The notes under the pieces are model-generated. The model searched no databases and had not been told where the DNA came from. It worked only from the letters and a program-made list of their open reading frames with translations. This document shows positions 1-9,171 of a DNA stretch of 64,000 nucleotides, one piece after another. Source of the DNA: Microbacterium mangrovi. GTDB lineage: Bacteria > Actinomycetota > Actinomycetes > Actinomycetales > Microbacteriaceae. Each line of letters opens with the position of its first letter. Position 1 is the first letter of the stretch. Location of the stretch: the NCBI RefSeq assembly GCF_000802305.1, contig NZ_JTDK01000006.1:558001-622000 (forward strand), given 5' to 3'. The position numbers and the translations under genes are program-made.

Positions 1-49
1 CCTCCCCGTCTCCGCGAGAGCGCGAAGCTGGGAAGTCGGCATGACGCGC

Positions 50-92
50 CGATCGGCTCCCCGGCCACCGTGGTGGTCCGAGGGGCCGATCG
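50..92 (-). terminator. imperfect hairpin downstream of the first gene
   Basis: The arms CGATCGGC...CACC and GGTGG...GCCGATCG pair with a few mismatches around a short loop, just beyond the stop codon of the leftward membrane-protein gene. It has no clear T-run. It could be a weak terminator; only the hairpin itself is visible. Confidence 0.4.
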
Positions 93-105
93 CGCGTCGC
101 GGTGC

Positions 106-738
106 TCACACGATGGACGGCTCCGGCAGCCGGGACCGCGTCGCCCGACCGCTCAGGAAAGCGATGCTCATGACGACCATGACCAGGACGTAGGCGAAGT
201 ACGTGAAGTAGAACGGGGCGAGGATGCCGCACACGCCCCCGAACACGGCGACGACCCGCAGCCAGATCGGCATCCGTCCGCGCATCGCGAGCACGATGAC
301 GATCACGCCGACGCACAGGGCGGGTCCGCAGGCGGCCATGAGGTGCCCGATCTCCGTCGCCAGATAGACGGCCGTGTGCGGTGTCTGCTCACGGACCGCG
401 GCGCCGCCCTCCAGCATGCCCACCGCGACACCGCCCGCGAGCAGGGAGCCGGCGACGCTCAGAGCGGCACCGACCGTCGCCAGGGCGGCGAGGGGCTGGC
501 CGATGCCGGGCAGCCGCCGCAGACCCGCGCCGAAGACCACCAGGGCGAGGGCACCGAGCGCGGCGACGTACCAGGCGACGAAGGCGGTGACGGCGTGCGC
601 CGGATCGATGTACGCGAGGACGTCGGCGTCGGCGTAGTCGCCCCCGGGCGCACCGGAGAACATGAACGCGACGAGGGTCGCGAGGGTGTAGACGAGCAGG
701 CCGATGCCGGCCCAGCGCGGAACGGTCGAAACGGACAT
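106..738 (-). CDS. multi-pass membrane protein of unknown function
   Basis: A 210-residue protein made almost entirely of hydrophobic stretches: about six membrane segments, at roughly residues 8-28, 50-75, 85-110, 130-150 and two near 160-200. The start ATG at 738 is preceded by GGGGAGGAA at good spacing, so the longer upstream reading is not needed. I do not recognise a specific family with certainty; DUF4386-like small membrane proteins have this shape. It is divergent from the histidine kinase at 957, with about 220 bases between them, so it could be a target of that system, but that is inference. No catalytic motif is visible. Confidence 0.75.
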   Translation of the reverse strand: MSVSTVPRWAGIGLLVYTLATLVAFMFSGAPGGDYADADVLAYIDPAHAVTAFVAWYVAALGALALVVFGAGLRRLPGIGQPLAALATVGAALSVAGSLLAGGVAVGMLEGGAAVREQTPHTAVYLATEIGHLMAACGPALCVGVIVIVLAMRGRMPIWLRVVAVFGGVCGILAPFYFTYFAYVLVMVVMSIAFLSGRATRSRLPEPSIV

Positions 739-956
739 GATGATTCCTCCCCAGAGGATGAGGCGCCCGGATCTCGGGTGCTTTCCGAACCGTACGAGCC
801 GGGAGGGTTCCGGCGCGTCGTGACCGCAGACGATCTTCTCGTCGTCCGACGAGGCGGCCGCGGCTCCTCCGTGCGGAGGTCGTCCTCCGCGGTGACGACG
901 GGCAGATCCTGCGTGAGGAGGATGCGCGGGCGCGGGCGGAGTCGTACGGTGAGTGC

Positions 957-2123
957 GTGAAGCGCCGAAGCTGGGCTTTCGACATCGCGATCGCCGTGGC
1001 CGTCGCCGCGGCCGGCGTCGCGGAGGCGTTCTGGGGCGTCGACTCGACGCACCGGCAGGGGCCACCCGCCGCCGAGGCCGCGGTGTACGTCGTGACCGGA
1101 CTGCTGCTGGTGATCCGGCGCGTCGCGCCGCTCTGGTGCCTGGCGGCGATCGTGGCGGTCAGCGCGGTCGAGTTCGCGATCTTCGGGTCGCCGGAAGGCC
1201 TCGGAGTCGCCGCCCCCGGCGCCATCGCCGGGTACTCGGTGGGACGATACGTGGACCGCCGGCGCTCCTGGTGGGGGCTGGTCCTCATCGCGCTGCTGTG
1301 GATCGTGTGGGACGGATTCGACCCGACGATCACGACCCCGCTCATGCGGGTCGAGCAGCTCGGCTGGATGGGCCCGTGGGTCGTCGCCTGGCTCATCGGC
1401 GCGCTGGTGCGCAGCCAGGTGCTCCATGCCGCCCAGCGGCGCGCGGTGCAGCGGGAGCGCGAAGCGCGGGCGACGGTCGAGGAGCGCAACCGCATCGCCC
1501 GCGAGCTGCACGACGTCATCGGCCACAGCGTGAGCGTGATGACGGTGCAGGCGTCCGCGGTGCGCCGGCGGCTCACACCCGACCAGGTGCAGGAGCGCCA
1601 GGCGCTCGAGACGGTGGAAGCGGTCGGGCGTGAAGCGATGACGGAGATGCGCCGCGTCGTGGGGATGCTGCGGCAGGACGACGACGACCTCGACCGGCAT
1701 CCCGCGCCCGGGCTCGACCAGGTCGACGCCCTCGTGGCGAAGTTCCGAGACGCGGGCCTTCCCGTGTCGCTGCGCGTGGACGAGGGATGCGCCGGCCTGC
1801 CCCCCGGTCTCGACCTCACCGCCTACCGCATCGTCCAGGAGGGCCTGACGAACGCGCTTCGGCATGCCTCGACCCCGCAGCACGTGGACGTGAGCGTCGG
1901 CCGCGGCGAACGGGAGACCGTCGTGGCGATCCGCGACGACGGTCAGGGCGGCGATCCGCATCCCGAACCGGGCCACGGACTTCTCGGGATGCGCGAACGT
2001 GTCGCGCTCTACGGCGGCACCGTCGTCGCGCGGCGACGCGAGGGCGGCGGATTCGAGCTCATCGCCCGCCTGCCCGACGAGCACGGCGCGGCGCCGGCGG
2101 TCCCGAGCGGAGGAACCCCATGA
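957..2123 (+). CDS. NarL-type sensor histidine kinase
   Basis: A 388-residue kinase. The first 150 residues hold four or five membrane segments with very short loops, so the sensor probably lies in the membrane. Then follow the HisKA_3 dimerisation box RNRIARELHDVIGH with phospho-acceptor His about residue 185, and an HATPase domain with an N-box-like NALRHA and the G box GHGLLGMRER near residue 340. This is the DesK/LiaS-type kinase pattern common in actinobacteria. It starts at GTG, six bases after TACGGT, possibly leaderless. Its stop overlaps the start of the response regulator (ATGA), so the pair is translationally coupled. The signal sensed is unknown. Confidence 0.93.
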   Translation: MKRRSWAFDIAIAVAVAAAGVAEAFWGVDSTHRQGPPAAEAAVYVVTGLLLVIRRVAPLWCLAAIVAVSAVEFAIFGSPEGLGVAAPGAIAGYSVGRYVDRRRSWWGLVLIALLWIVWDGFDPTITTPLMRVEQLGWMGPWVVAWLIGALVRSQVLHAAQRRAVQREREARATVEERNRIARELHDVIGHSVSVMTVQASAVRRRLTPDQVQERQALETVEAVGREAMTEMRRVVGMLRQDDDDLDRHPAPGLDQVDALVAKFRDAGLPVSLRVDEGCAGLPPGLDLTAYRIVQEGLTNALRHASTPQHVDVSVGRGERETVVAIRDDGQGGDPHPEPGHGLLGMRERVALYGGTVVARRREGGGFELIARLPDEHGAAPAVPSGGTP

Positions 2124-2815
2124 GCATCGGCATCCTCATCGTCGACGATCAGGCGCTGGTTCGCCGCGGCTTCCGGATGATCCTCGAGATCGAACCCGAC
2201 CTGGAGGTGCTCGGCGACGCCGTCGACGGCGACGACGCCGTCGCGCGGGCCCGGCTCCTGCAGCCCGACATCGTCCTGATGGACGTGCGGATGCCCGGCG
2301 CCGATGGGATCGAGGCCACGCGCCGGATCGTGGCGGACCCGCTGATCGGCGACGGCACCCGCGTGGTGATGCTGACCACGTTCGACATGGACCAGTACGT
2401 GTACGACGCGCTGCAGGCCGGCGCCAGCGGCTTCCTCCTCAAAGACGTGCAGCCCGAGCTCCTGGTCGCGGGCATCCGCTCGGTGCACGCCGGGGAGTCG
2501 CTGCTCGCACCCAGCGTCACCCGCCGCATGATCGCGGCCTTCCTCCGGCGGTCGCCGGCGACGTTCGCCACCGAGGAGCGGTACGCCCAGCTCACGCCCC
2601 GCGAGCAGGAGATCCTGCGCCTCCTCGCCCGCGGCCTGACGAACGCGGAGATCGCCGAGACCCTCGTGGTGTCGGAGACCACGGTCAAGACGCACGTCGG
2701 CCGCGTGCTGGCGAAGCTGGAGCTGCGCGACCGGGTGCAGGCGGTGATCTACGCCTACGAGCATGGATTCGTCGACGCCGCCACCCCGGACTCCGCGGCG
2801 GGCGCGCGCGACTGA
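2120..2815 (+). CDS. NarL/LuxR-type response regulator
   Basis: A 231-residue regulator paired with the kinase directly upstream. The receiver domain has the acidic pair D9-D10, phospho-acceptor D55 in VLMDVRMPG, and the conserved Lys in LLKD. A LuxR-type helix-turn-helix follows at about residues 157-215 (LTPREQEILRLLARG, then SETTVKTHVGRVLAKL). The ATG overlaps the kinase stop by four bases, with GGAGGA upstream. Regulated genes cannot be read from the sequence; the divergent membrane protein at 106-738 is the nearest candidate. Confidence 0.95.
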   Translation: MSIGILIVDDQALVRRGFRMILEIEPDLEVLGDAVDGDDAVARARLLQPDIVLMDVRMPGADGIEATRRIVADPLIGDGTRVVMLTTFDMDQYVYDALQAGASGFLLKDVQPELLVAGIRSVHAGESLLAPSVTRRMIAAFLRRSPATFATEERYAQLTPREQEILRLLARGLTNAEIAETLVVSETTVKTHVGRVLAKLELRDRVQAVIYAYEHGFVDAATPDSAAGARD

Positions 2816-2829
2816 GGCCGGCGACCGCG

Positions 2830-3375
2830 TCAGTCCGTGGATGCCGCGGCCCGCTGCCGGGAGCGGAAGGCCGCAGTCGCGTTGCGGTTCGCGCAGCGCG
2901 TGCTGCAGAACTTGCGCGACCGGTTGCGCGAGAGGTCCAGCACCAGCCCGTCGCAGGTCGCATCCGCGCACACCGCGATCCGCGACAGCTCGTCCTCGCG
3001 GAGCAGATCGATCATGGCCCAGGCGGTGTCGCCGAGCACCCACTGAGCGAGCGGGGCATCCGCGCCGACGAGGTGCACATGCCAGTCCTGCTCGTCATGG
3101 CGGACCACCTGGGGATGCACGTCGAGTTCGCGGAGGATGTCGTTGACCAGTTCCGCCGCCTCGTCGCGCGGTGCGGTGAGCAGGGCCCGCAGCGGGGCCC
3201 GCACCGCTCGCATCGCCCGCAGCTCGTCCGCCGTGCCGTCGCAGCGGGGCAGGTACGTGTGGGCGCGCGCCCAGGCGCGCACGTCGGCGGAGTCGACGAG
3301 CGTGTCGGGATCGGACGCGGAGTTCACGAGTTCCACGGCCGCCTGCAGCATCGAGCGGGTGTCAGGAGCAAACAT
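2830..3375 (-). CDS. CGNR zinc-finger regulator (ABATE domain)
   Basis: A 181-residue protein with the two-domain plan of the CGNR family: an N-terminal ABATE-like region and a C-terminal zinc finger, CADATC...RKFCSTRCANR, giving four cysteines for one zinc. These proteins are thought to be transcription regulators. The start ATG at 3375 lies nine bases after TATGAT read on this strand, which suggests a leaderless transcript; an in-frame ATG at 3411 is the alternative but falls upstream of that promoter. It is divergent from an EamA exporter, a pairing that suggests it controls the exporter. Confidence 0.88.
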   Translation of the reverse strand: MFAPDTRSMLQAAVELVNSASDPDTLVDSADVRAWARAHTYLPRCDGTADELRAMRAVRAPLRALLTAPRDEAAELVNDILRELDVHPQVVRHDEQDWHVHLVGADAPLAQWVLGDTAWAMIDLLREDELSRIAVCADATCDGLVLDLSRNRSRKFCSTRCANRNATAAFRSRQRAAASTD

Positions 3376-3379
3376 TGCT

Positions 3380-3408
3380 TTGACATCATACCGCGGTGGA
3401 TTTAGAGT
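3380..3408 (+). promoter_or_regulatory. promoter of the EamA gene, leaderless start
   Basis: TTGACA at 3380-3385, a 17-base spacer, then TAGAGT at 3403-3408, with the ATG at 3417 eight bases further on, so transcription should begin at or next to the start codon. On the other strand TATGAT (3385-3390) serves the CGNR gene, so the divergent promoters overlap. Confidence 0.72.
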
Positions 3409-3416
3409 CATATGTC

Positions 3417-4400
3417 ATGGGCACAATGACGCATGACGCACACGCTCGCGTCCCGCGCGTCGGGCTCCTGGTGGCTCTGGTGGCCGCGGCATCGTTCGGA
3501 CTCTCCGGGGCCCTCGCCGACGGCCTGCTGTCGGCCGGATGGACCCCGATCACCGTCGTGATCCTGCGCCTGGCGATCGGCGCGGTCTGCCTCACACCCT
3601 TCGCCGTCCGAGATCTGCGCGGCCGGTGGCGCACCCTCCTGCAGGACTGGCGACTCGTGCTCGCGTACTCCGCGTTCGGGATGGCGCTCGCGCAACTCGG
3701 CTACTTCAGCGCCGTGCAGCACATGCCGGTCGGCCCCGCCCTGCTCATCGAGTACACCGCACCCGCTGCCATCGTGCTCTGGCTGTGGATGCGGCGCGGC
3801 GAGCGGCCGACCGCGGTCACCGCCGTGGGCGCCGTGATCGTCGCCGTCGGCCTCGTGCTCGTGCTCGGCCTCCTCGCCGGCACGCGGCTGAGCCTTCCGG
3901 GAGTTCTGTGGGCGCTGCTCGCGATGATCGGGGGCGCCGGTTTCTATCTCCTGGCCGCCCACCCCAGCCGGGTGCCGCCGACTGCCCTCACCGCGGCATC
4001 GCTCGTACTGGGCTCGGTGATGCTGCTCGTCATCGCCGCCACGGGACTCCTCCCGCTCGGCGCCAGCGCGGCGCCGGTCGCCTTCGCCGGCGGCGACGTG
4101 CCGTGGTGGGTGCCGATCCTCGCCCTCGGCGTGATCTCGGGAGGGATCGCCTACAGCGCCGGGATCGCCGCCGTGCGCCGGCTCGGATCGCGCCTGGCGT
4201 CGTTCGTCGGCATCCTCGAACTCGTCTTCGCCGTCGGCTTCGCGTGGATCCTGCTGGGCCAGACGCCCACCATCGTGCAGGTGATCGGCGGGGGTCTCGT
4301 GCTCGCCGGCATCATCGTGCTGCGACTCGGCGAACGCCCGGCCGTGGCGACGACCGGCACCGCGGAGGGACTGGTCGCCGAGAGCGTCAGCCGGAGCTGA
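3417..4400 (+). CDS. EamA/DMT-family exporter
   Basis: A 327-residue protein with ten membrane segments arranged as two EamA repeats (roughly residues 10-140 and 150-290). RLAIGAVCLTPFAVRDL and the second repeat ending in TPTIVQVIGGGLVLAGIIVL are typical of the RhtA/YdcZ-like drug/metabolite transporter superfamily. Members export amino acids, nucleosides or other small metabolites; the substrate here cannot be told. I start at ATG 3417 because a TTGACA-17-TAGAGT promoter ends eight bases before it. It is divergent from the CGNR regulator, which probably controls it. Confidence 0.9.
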   Translation: MGTMTHDAHARVPRVGLLVALVAAASFGLSGALADGLLSAGWTPITVVILRLAIGAVCLTPFAVRDLRGRWRTLLQDWRLVLAYSAFGMALAQLGYFSAVQHMPVGPALLIEYTAPAAIVLWLWMRRGERPTAVTAVGAVIVAVGLVLVLGLLAGTRLSLPGVLWALLAMIGGAGFYLLAAHPSRVPPTALTAASLVLGSVMLLVIAATGLLPLGASAAPVAFAGGDVPWWVPILALGVISGGIAYSAGIAAVRRLGSRLASFVGILELVFAVGFAWILLGQTPTIVQVIGGGLVLAGIIVLRLGERPAVATTGTAEGLVAESVSRS

Positions 4401-4409
4401 CGCGCCGGT

Positions 4410-5318
4410 TCACGCGAATTCGGGAACGGTCCCGAGCATCGCCGCGCCCACCGCGGCCACCGCTGCATCCGCCGGCAGCATCCGCGTGCGCTCCGCGAGG
4501 TCCAGGGATGCCAGGAACGCCGAGGACCGGGCCCACTGCGCGAAGATGTCCAGGACCGGCTCGTGGAGCCGGCGGCCGAGGGCGCTCAGACCGCCGCCGA
4601 TCACGACCGTCTCGATGTCGACCGACAGGGTGAGCAGCCGGACCGCCTGCGCGACTCCCCCGACGAAGACGTCCCGCACGCGCGCGGCTTCCGGGTCCCC
4701 GTCGTCGGCCCGGTCGAACAGGTCGAGGGCCGGCAGGGCGGCGGACGTCGGCCACATGCGGGCGATGGCCGATCCCGAGGCGATCGTCTCCAGGCATCCC
4801 ACCTGCCCGCACGAGCAGGCGACGCCGGCGGGATCGACGGGCACGTGACCGATCTCACCCGCCGTGCCCCGTGCACCGCGCCAGAGGCGGCCGTCGACGA
4901 CGACCCCGGCGGCGAGGCCGGTGCCGAAGTTCAGCAGCGCCGCCGACCCGGACAGGTGCAGAAGGTGCCAGGCGCCCAGCGATGCCGCCTTGACGTCGTT
5001 CTCGACGAACACGGGCGCGCCCAGCCGCGCGGAGAGCACTTCGGCCAGATGCAGGTCTGCCACACCGAGGTTGACCGCGTGTTGGACGCGACCGGTCGCC
5101 TCGTCGATGACGCCCGGGATGCCGACCCCGACGCTCGTCACCTCGGACAGCCGGGCACCCGCCTGCGTGACGGCCTCGCGCGCGGCGATGTCCGCCGACG
5201 CGATGACCTCGTCCGCGCCGAACCCCGAGGGCCGGCGCACGCGGGCGAGTTCACGCCCGTCGCGAGCAAGGACGACGGCATCCGTCTTGGTGCCGCCGAT
5301 ATCGAGACCGATCCTCAC
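4410..5318 (-). CDS. ROK-family sugar kinase (glucokinase-like)
   Basis: A 302-residue ROK kinase. It has the phosphate-binding loop DIGGTKTDAVV at residues 6-16, the catalytic Asn-Asp in VENDVK (about 107-108), and the ROK signature GEIGH followed by the zinc cysteines CSCGQVGC at about 168-175. It should phosphorylate a hexose or amino sugar at the 6-position with ATP. GTG at 5318 has GGAGGG upstream. It lies back-to-back with a ROK repressor and next to two sugar ABC importers, so it probably acts on the sugar those bring in. Glucose, N-acetylglucosamine or mannose specificity cannot be decided by eye. Confidence 0.92.
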   Translation of the reverse strand: MRIGLDIGGTKTDAVVLARDGRELARVRRPSGFGADEVIASADIAAREAVTQAGARLSEVTSVGVGIPGVIDEATGRVQHAVNLGVADLHLAEVLSARLGAPVFVENDVKAASLGAWHLLHLSGSAALLNFGTGLAAGVVVDGRLWRGARGTAGEIGHVPVDPAGVACSCGQVGCLETIASGSAIARMWPTSAALPALDLFDRADDGDPEAARVRDVFVGGVAQAVRLLTLSVDIETVVIGGGLSALGRRLHEPVLDIFAQWARSSAFLASLDLAERTRMLPADAAVAAVGAAMLGTVPEFA

Positions 5319-5364
5319 TGTCCGCCCTCCGTGGGTTCGTGCCCCGTCCGTTCGGAACACGCAA

Positions 5365-5383
5365 GTTAGTAAAGCTTACAAAC
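5365..5383. promoter_or_regulatory. candidate ROK-repressor operator
   Basis: The sequence GTTAGTAA-AGC-TTACAAAC is an inverted repeat with 8-base arms that match at 7 of 8 positions. It sits between the divergent ROK kinase and ROK regulator, 47 bases before the kinase start. A further half-site (GTACTAAC) lies at 5492-5499, just after TTGACA at 5467-5472 in front of the regulator. That fits autoregulation plus control of the kinase; binding is inferred. Confidence 0.6.
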
Positions 5384-5560
5384 ATGGAACGGAGCAACCC
5401 GGCGGTGCCACCGCGTGGGAAACTCCGGGAAATCTCGCCCGTTACCGATCAGTTATGGTTCGGGACTTGACAAACCATTCGGAAGGATACTGTACTAACA
5501 AACTGACGGATGCAGGGATCATGTCCCCGCTGCAACGACGCACAACGGATCGAGGTGAAC

Positions 5561-6676
5561 ATGTCCACCGCCCAGCTTCGCGTGACCTCCAAGTCACTGC
5601 CCGAGCACAACCGCCGGCACAACCGGTCGCTGCTGCTGCAGCTGCTCTTCCACTCGGACGAGCTGAGCCGTGCCGACCTCGCCCGCCAGTCCGGGCTCAC
5701 CCGCGCGACCGTGTCGGACGTCATCGCCGACCTCACCGCCGACGGCCTCATCATCGAGCACGGACAGCGCACCGACGCCCGCGTCGGAAAGCCCGCCCAG
5801 CTCATCGGCCTCGACGACCGCGCCTACCACGTCATCGCGCTGGACCTGTCCGTCGACGGCGTGTTCGTCGGCGCCATCACGACGATGCGCGGCGAGATCG
5901 TGCACCGCGCGTCCCAGCCGACCGCGGGTGCACGCGGGGAGGATGCCGTGACCATCGCGGTCTCCCTGCTGCGCGACCTGGTGCGTCGCTCGACGGTGCG
6001 GCTCCTCGGCATCGGCGTCGCCACGCCCGGGATCATCGACCACGCCGGCGTCGTGCGCGCGGCTCCGAACCTCGGCTGGCACGACCTCGACCTGCGCACG
6101 CGTCTCGCCCGCGAAGTGAGCGTTCCCGTGCATATCGCCAACGACGCCAACGCGGCCGCTCTCGCCGTCCACACCGAGCGCCGCGCCCCGGGTCAGAGCC
6201 TGCTCACCATCGCGATCGAGCACGGCGTGGGCGCCGGGCTCATCCTGGCCGACGCCCTCGTGGAGGGCGACCAGTTCGGCGCCGGCGAGATCGGCCACGT
6301 GACCGTCGACGACGACGGCGAGATGTGCGCATGCGGACGCCGGGGATGCCTCGAGCGGGCGATCGCCGTGCCGCACCTGCGTCGGCGCCTGGCCGCGACC
6401 GACGACCGCGAGCAGGTGCTCCGGGATGCCGGGCGCTCCCTGGGCATCGCCCTGTCGCCCGTCGTCGCGACGCTCAACCTGAACGCCATCGTGGTGGCCG
6501 GACCCGCCGATCTCCTCGAGGGGCCGTTCCTGGATGCCGCGCTGGCGACCATCCGCACCCGCACGCTGCCCGATGTCTCAAGCGCTCTCCAGATGAGCCT
6601 CGCCGAACACACCGACGAGCTCGCACTGCGCGGGGCGACCGCCCTCGTCCTCGCCGCGGAACTGAGGATCTCATGA
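5561..6676 (+). CDS. ROK-family transcriptional repressor
   Basis: A 371-residue regulator of the NagC/Mlc/XylR type. An N-terminal winged helix-turn-helix (about residues 20-75, LSRADLARQSGLTRATVSDVIADL) is followed by a ROK domain with the EIGHVTVDDDG...CACGRRGC zinc motif. The sugar-binding ROK fold probably releases it from DNA when inducer is present. ATG at 5561 has GAGGTG upstream; an earlier ATG at 5510 has none. It stands directly before the first ABC operon and divergent from a ROK kinase, so all three are likely one sugar regulon. Confidence 0.92.
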   Translation: MSTAQLRVTSKSLPEHNRRHNRSLLLQLLFHSDELSRADLARQSGLTRATVSDVIADLTADGLIIEHGQRTDARVGKPAQLIGLDDRAYHVIALDLSVDGVFVGAITTMRGEIVHRASQPTAGARGEDAVTIAVSLLRDLVRRSTVRLLGIGVATPGIIDHAGVVRAAPNLGWHDLDLRTRLAREVSVPVHIANDANAAALAVHTERRAPGQSLLTIAIEHGVGAGLILADALVEGDQFGAGEIGHVTVDDDGEMCACGRRGCLERAIAVPHLRRRLAATDDREQVLRDAGRSLGIALSPVVATLNLNAIVVAGPADLLEGPFLDAALATIRTRTLPDVSSALQMSLAEHTDELALRGATALVLAAELRIS

Positions 6677-6831
6677 TCCCCGCCCCCGCCCCCGCCATCG
6701 TCTGGGCCCACAGCCCAGTCGCGTCCGGTGTCCGTGCCGGCGCACCCCGGACGCCCTGCGCGCCCACCCACACCCTGTCCCCCTCACAAAACAGTGACGC
6801 GCACCCGCGCGTCTGACACCTAGGAGATACA
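6677..6831 (+). other. intergenic region before the first ABC operon
   Basis: It holds a C-rich start, a small hairpin CTGGGC/GCCCAG (6702-6718), an 8-base inverted repeat GCGTCCGG/CCGGACGC (6721-6754) that could stop part of the repressor transcript, and AGGAG (6822-6826) in front of the TTG start. I see no good -35/-10 pair, so the ABC genes may be co-transcribed with the repressor. Confidence 0.45.
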
Positions 6832-8160
6832 TTGCGCACTTCACGCATCGTCGCCGTCGGTGCCGTCGGCGTCGCCGCCGCTCTGGCGCTGAGCGCCTGC
6901 TCCGGCAGCGGCTCCGGCGGCACCGGCAGCACGAGCTCGTCGGGCACCATCGGCAAGGTCGACGGCAAGGGAAAGACCCTCACCGTCTGGTCGATGTCCG
7001 GTGACCTGTCGGACGCCACGCTCAAGGCGATCAACGACGAGTTCACCAAGGAGACCGGCGCCACCGTCAAGGTCGAGACCCAGCAGTGGGCCAACATCTC
7101 GACCAAGATCACCACGGCGCTGGCCACCAGCACCCCGCCGGACGTGCTCGACCTCGGCAACACCATGGTGCCGACCTTCGCCGCGTCGGGCGGTCTGGCA
7201 GACCTCACCAGCTACAAGAAGGACCTCCAGCAGGGTCAGACCTGGCTCGGCGGTCTCGTCGACCCGGCGACCGTCGACGGCAAGCTGTACGCCGTGCCGT
7301 CGTTCGCCGGCACCCGCTCGGTGATCTACAACAAGGACCTCTGGGCCGCCGCGGGCATCACCGCTGCGCCGACGAGCTACGACGAGCTCAAGAGCGACCT
7401 CGACAAGATCAAGGCCAAGAACCCCGGTTCGGACTTCTCGTCGTTCTACCTCCCCGGCCAGTACTGGTACGCGGGGATGCAGTGGGTCTGGGATGCCGGC
7501 GGGAACATCGCCACGCAGTCCGGCGGCAAGTGGTCGGCCGGCTTCTCCTCGAGCGAGGCCCAGTCGGGCCTCAACGAGTGGAAGACGTTCCAGAACACCT
7601 ACTCGTCCAAGGGCAGCCAGACGCTGAACACCGACAAGCCCGACCAGGACCAGGTGTTCGCCAACGGCAAGGCCGCCACGATCATCGCCAACGGCTGGGA
7701 GATCGGCGTCATCCAGAAGAACAACCCGAAGCTGACCAACGACAAGCTGGGCTCGTTCCCGATGCCGGGCGTCTCGGGCAAGAACCAGCCGGTCATGCTC
7801 GGCGGCTCCGACTGGGGCATCGCCGCGAAGAGCTCGCAGCAGGACCTCGCCCGCGTCTGGGTGAAGATCGCCGCGTCGCCGTCCATCCAGTCGGGCTTCG
7901 TGTTCGGCAAGGACGGCTGGATCCCGAACAGCGTCGAAGCCTCCAAGCAGGCCGTCGACAGCGGCAAGGTGTCCGAGCTCAACAAGGCGTTCTTCACCGC
8001 CGCGCAGAACTCCAAGTCCACCCCCGCCTCGCCGAACTGGGCGTCGCTGGAGGACCCGGGAATGAAGCAGTTCTTCCAGTCGGTCACCTCGGGCAGCAAG
8101 TCGGTCTCCGACGCCGCCAGCTCGTGGGACTCGACCGTCAACACGACGCTCAACCAGTAA
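6832..8160 (+). CDS. sugar ABC importer, solute-binding lipoprotein
   Basis: A 442-residue extracellular solute-binding protein, family 1 (MalE-like). The signal peptide ends in the lipobox LSAC with Cys 23, so it is anchored in the membrane as a lipoprotein. The mature part begins with a Ser/Gly linker and then the usual KTLTVWSMSGD strand. The start is TTG at 6832, nine bases after AGGAG. It heads the operon with two permeases (8182 and 9168) and no ATPase. Its position behind a ROK repressor points to a sugar or oligosaccharide ligand; which one is not visible. Confidence 0.92.
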   Translation: MRTSRIVAVGAVGVAAALALSACSGSGSGGTGSTSSSGTIGKVDGKGKTLTVWSMSGDLSDATLKAINDEFTKETGATVKVETQQWANISTKITTALATSTPPDVLDLGNTMVPTFAASGGLADLTSYKKDLQQGQTWLGGLVDPATVDGKLYAVPSFAGTRSVIYNKDLWAAAGITAAPTSYDELKSDLDKIKAKNPGSDFSSFYLPGQYWYAGMQWVWDAGGNIATQSGGKWSAGFSSSEAQSGLNEWKTFQNTYSSKGSQTLNTDKPDQDQVFANGKAATIIANGWEIGVIQKNNPKLTNDKLGSFPMPGVSGKNQPVMLGGSDWGIAAKSSQQDLARVWVKIAASPSIQSGFVFGKDGWIPNSVEASKQAVDSGKVSELNKAFFTAAQNSKSTPASPNWASLEDPGMKQFFQSVTSGSKSVSDAASSWDSTVNTTLNQ

Positions 8161-8181
8161 TCCCTCCCGAAACGGACAACC

Positions 8182-9171
8182 ATGAGCACCTCCCCTGCGA
8201 GCCTCATCGCAGGCGAGGGCACCGCAGCCGCCGCCCCCTCCGGGGGGCGGCGGCCCCGTGCCCGTCGCCGGTACAGCACCCAGTCGCGCAGCGCGCCGTT
8301 CTGGATGCTCTCCCCCGCCGGGATCGTGATCGCCGCACTGATCATCGTGCCGATCATCTTCCTCGTCGTCACATCGTTCACTGACTACAACCAGCGGACC
8401 CTGTTCACCGGCGAGGTCAACGCGGTCGGTTTCCAGCAGTACATCACCATCTTCGACGACCCCCAGTTCTGGTGGTCCACCCTCCTCACGATCTTCTTCA
8501 CGATCGCCCTCGTCGGCGGCAGCATCGTCATCGGCGTCGCCGTCTCCGACCTCATGACCCGTCTCGGACGCGCCATGCGCTACATCGTCACCGTGGTGCT
8601 GATCTTCGCGTGGGCCATGCCCAACGTGGCATCGGCGCAGGTGTGGAACTGGCTCTTCCAGCCCACCTACGGCGTGGTGAACTGGCTGCTCACGCAGCTG
8701 CACGTCTTCGGCGACCTCACCCAGCTCTCCTGGACCAGCACCACCTGGCTCGCCCTGCTGAACATCTGGATGCTGGTGGTGTGGCAGGCGGTGCCGTTCA
8801 TCGCCATCACCACCTATGCCGCACAGACCCAGATCGACACGTCGATGATCGAAGCCGCCCGCATCGACGGCGCCAGTGAACGACGCATCTACTTCTCGAT
8901 CGTCCTCAACTACCTGAAGCCGACGATCCTGCTGGTCACCGTGCTGTCGATCATCTGGGACTTCAACCTCTTCAACCAGATCTGGCTGATCTCACAGGGC
9001 GGACCGAACAACTCCACCGCCACGCTCGGCATCTGGGCCTACCTGAAGGCCTTCAACACGTTCAAGATCGGCACCGGTGCCGCCATCACCGTGATCACCG
9101 TGATCATGCTGCTGGTGCTCAGCTCCGTCTACATCCGCAACCTGCTGCGCTCCGGAGAGGAAGACCTGTGA
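8182..9171 (+). CDS. sugar ABC importer permease (MalF-like)
   Basis: A 329-residue inner-membrane permease with a basic N-terminal tail, about six membrane segments and the cytoplasmic EAA loop EAARIDGASERRIYFSIVLNY, the docking site for the ATPase. It follows the lipoprotein after 21 bases and overlaps the second permease by four (GTGA). It forms the channel as a heterodimer with that partner. No ATPase is encoded nearby; the MsmX-like protein at 51931 is the probable energiser. Confidence 0.93.
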   Translation: MSTSPASLIAGEGTAAAAPSGGRRPRARRRYSTQSRSAPFWMLSPAGIVIAALIIVPIIFLVVTSFTDYNQRTLFTGEVNAVGFQQYITIFDDPQFWWSTLLTIFFTIALVGGSIVIGVAVSDLMTRLGRAMRYIVTVVLIFAWAMPNVASAQVWNWLFQPTYGVVNWLLTQLHVFGDLTQLSWTSTTWLALLNIWMLVVWQAVPFIAITTYAAQTQIDTSMIEAARIDGASERRIYFSIVLNYLKPTILLVTVLSIIWDFNLFNQIWLISQGGPNNSTATLGIWAYLKAFNTFKIGTGAAITVITVIMLLVLSSVYIRNLLRSGEEDL

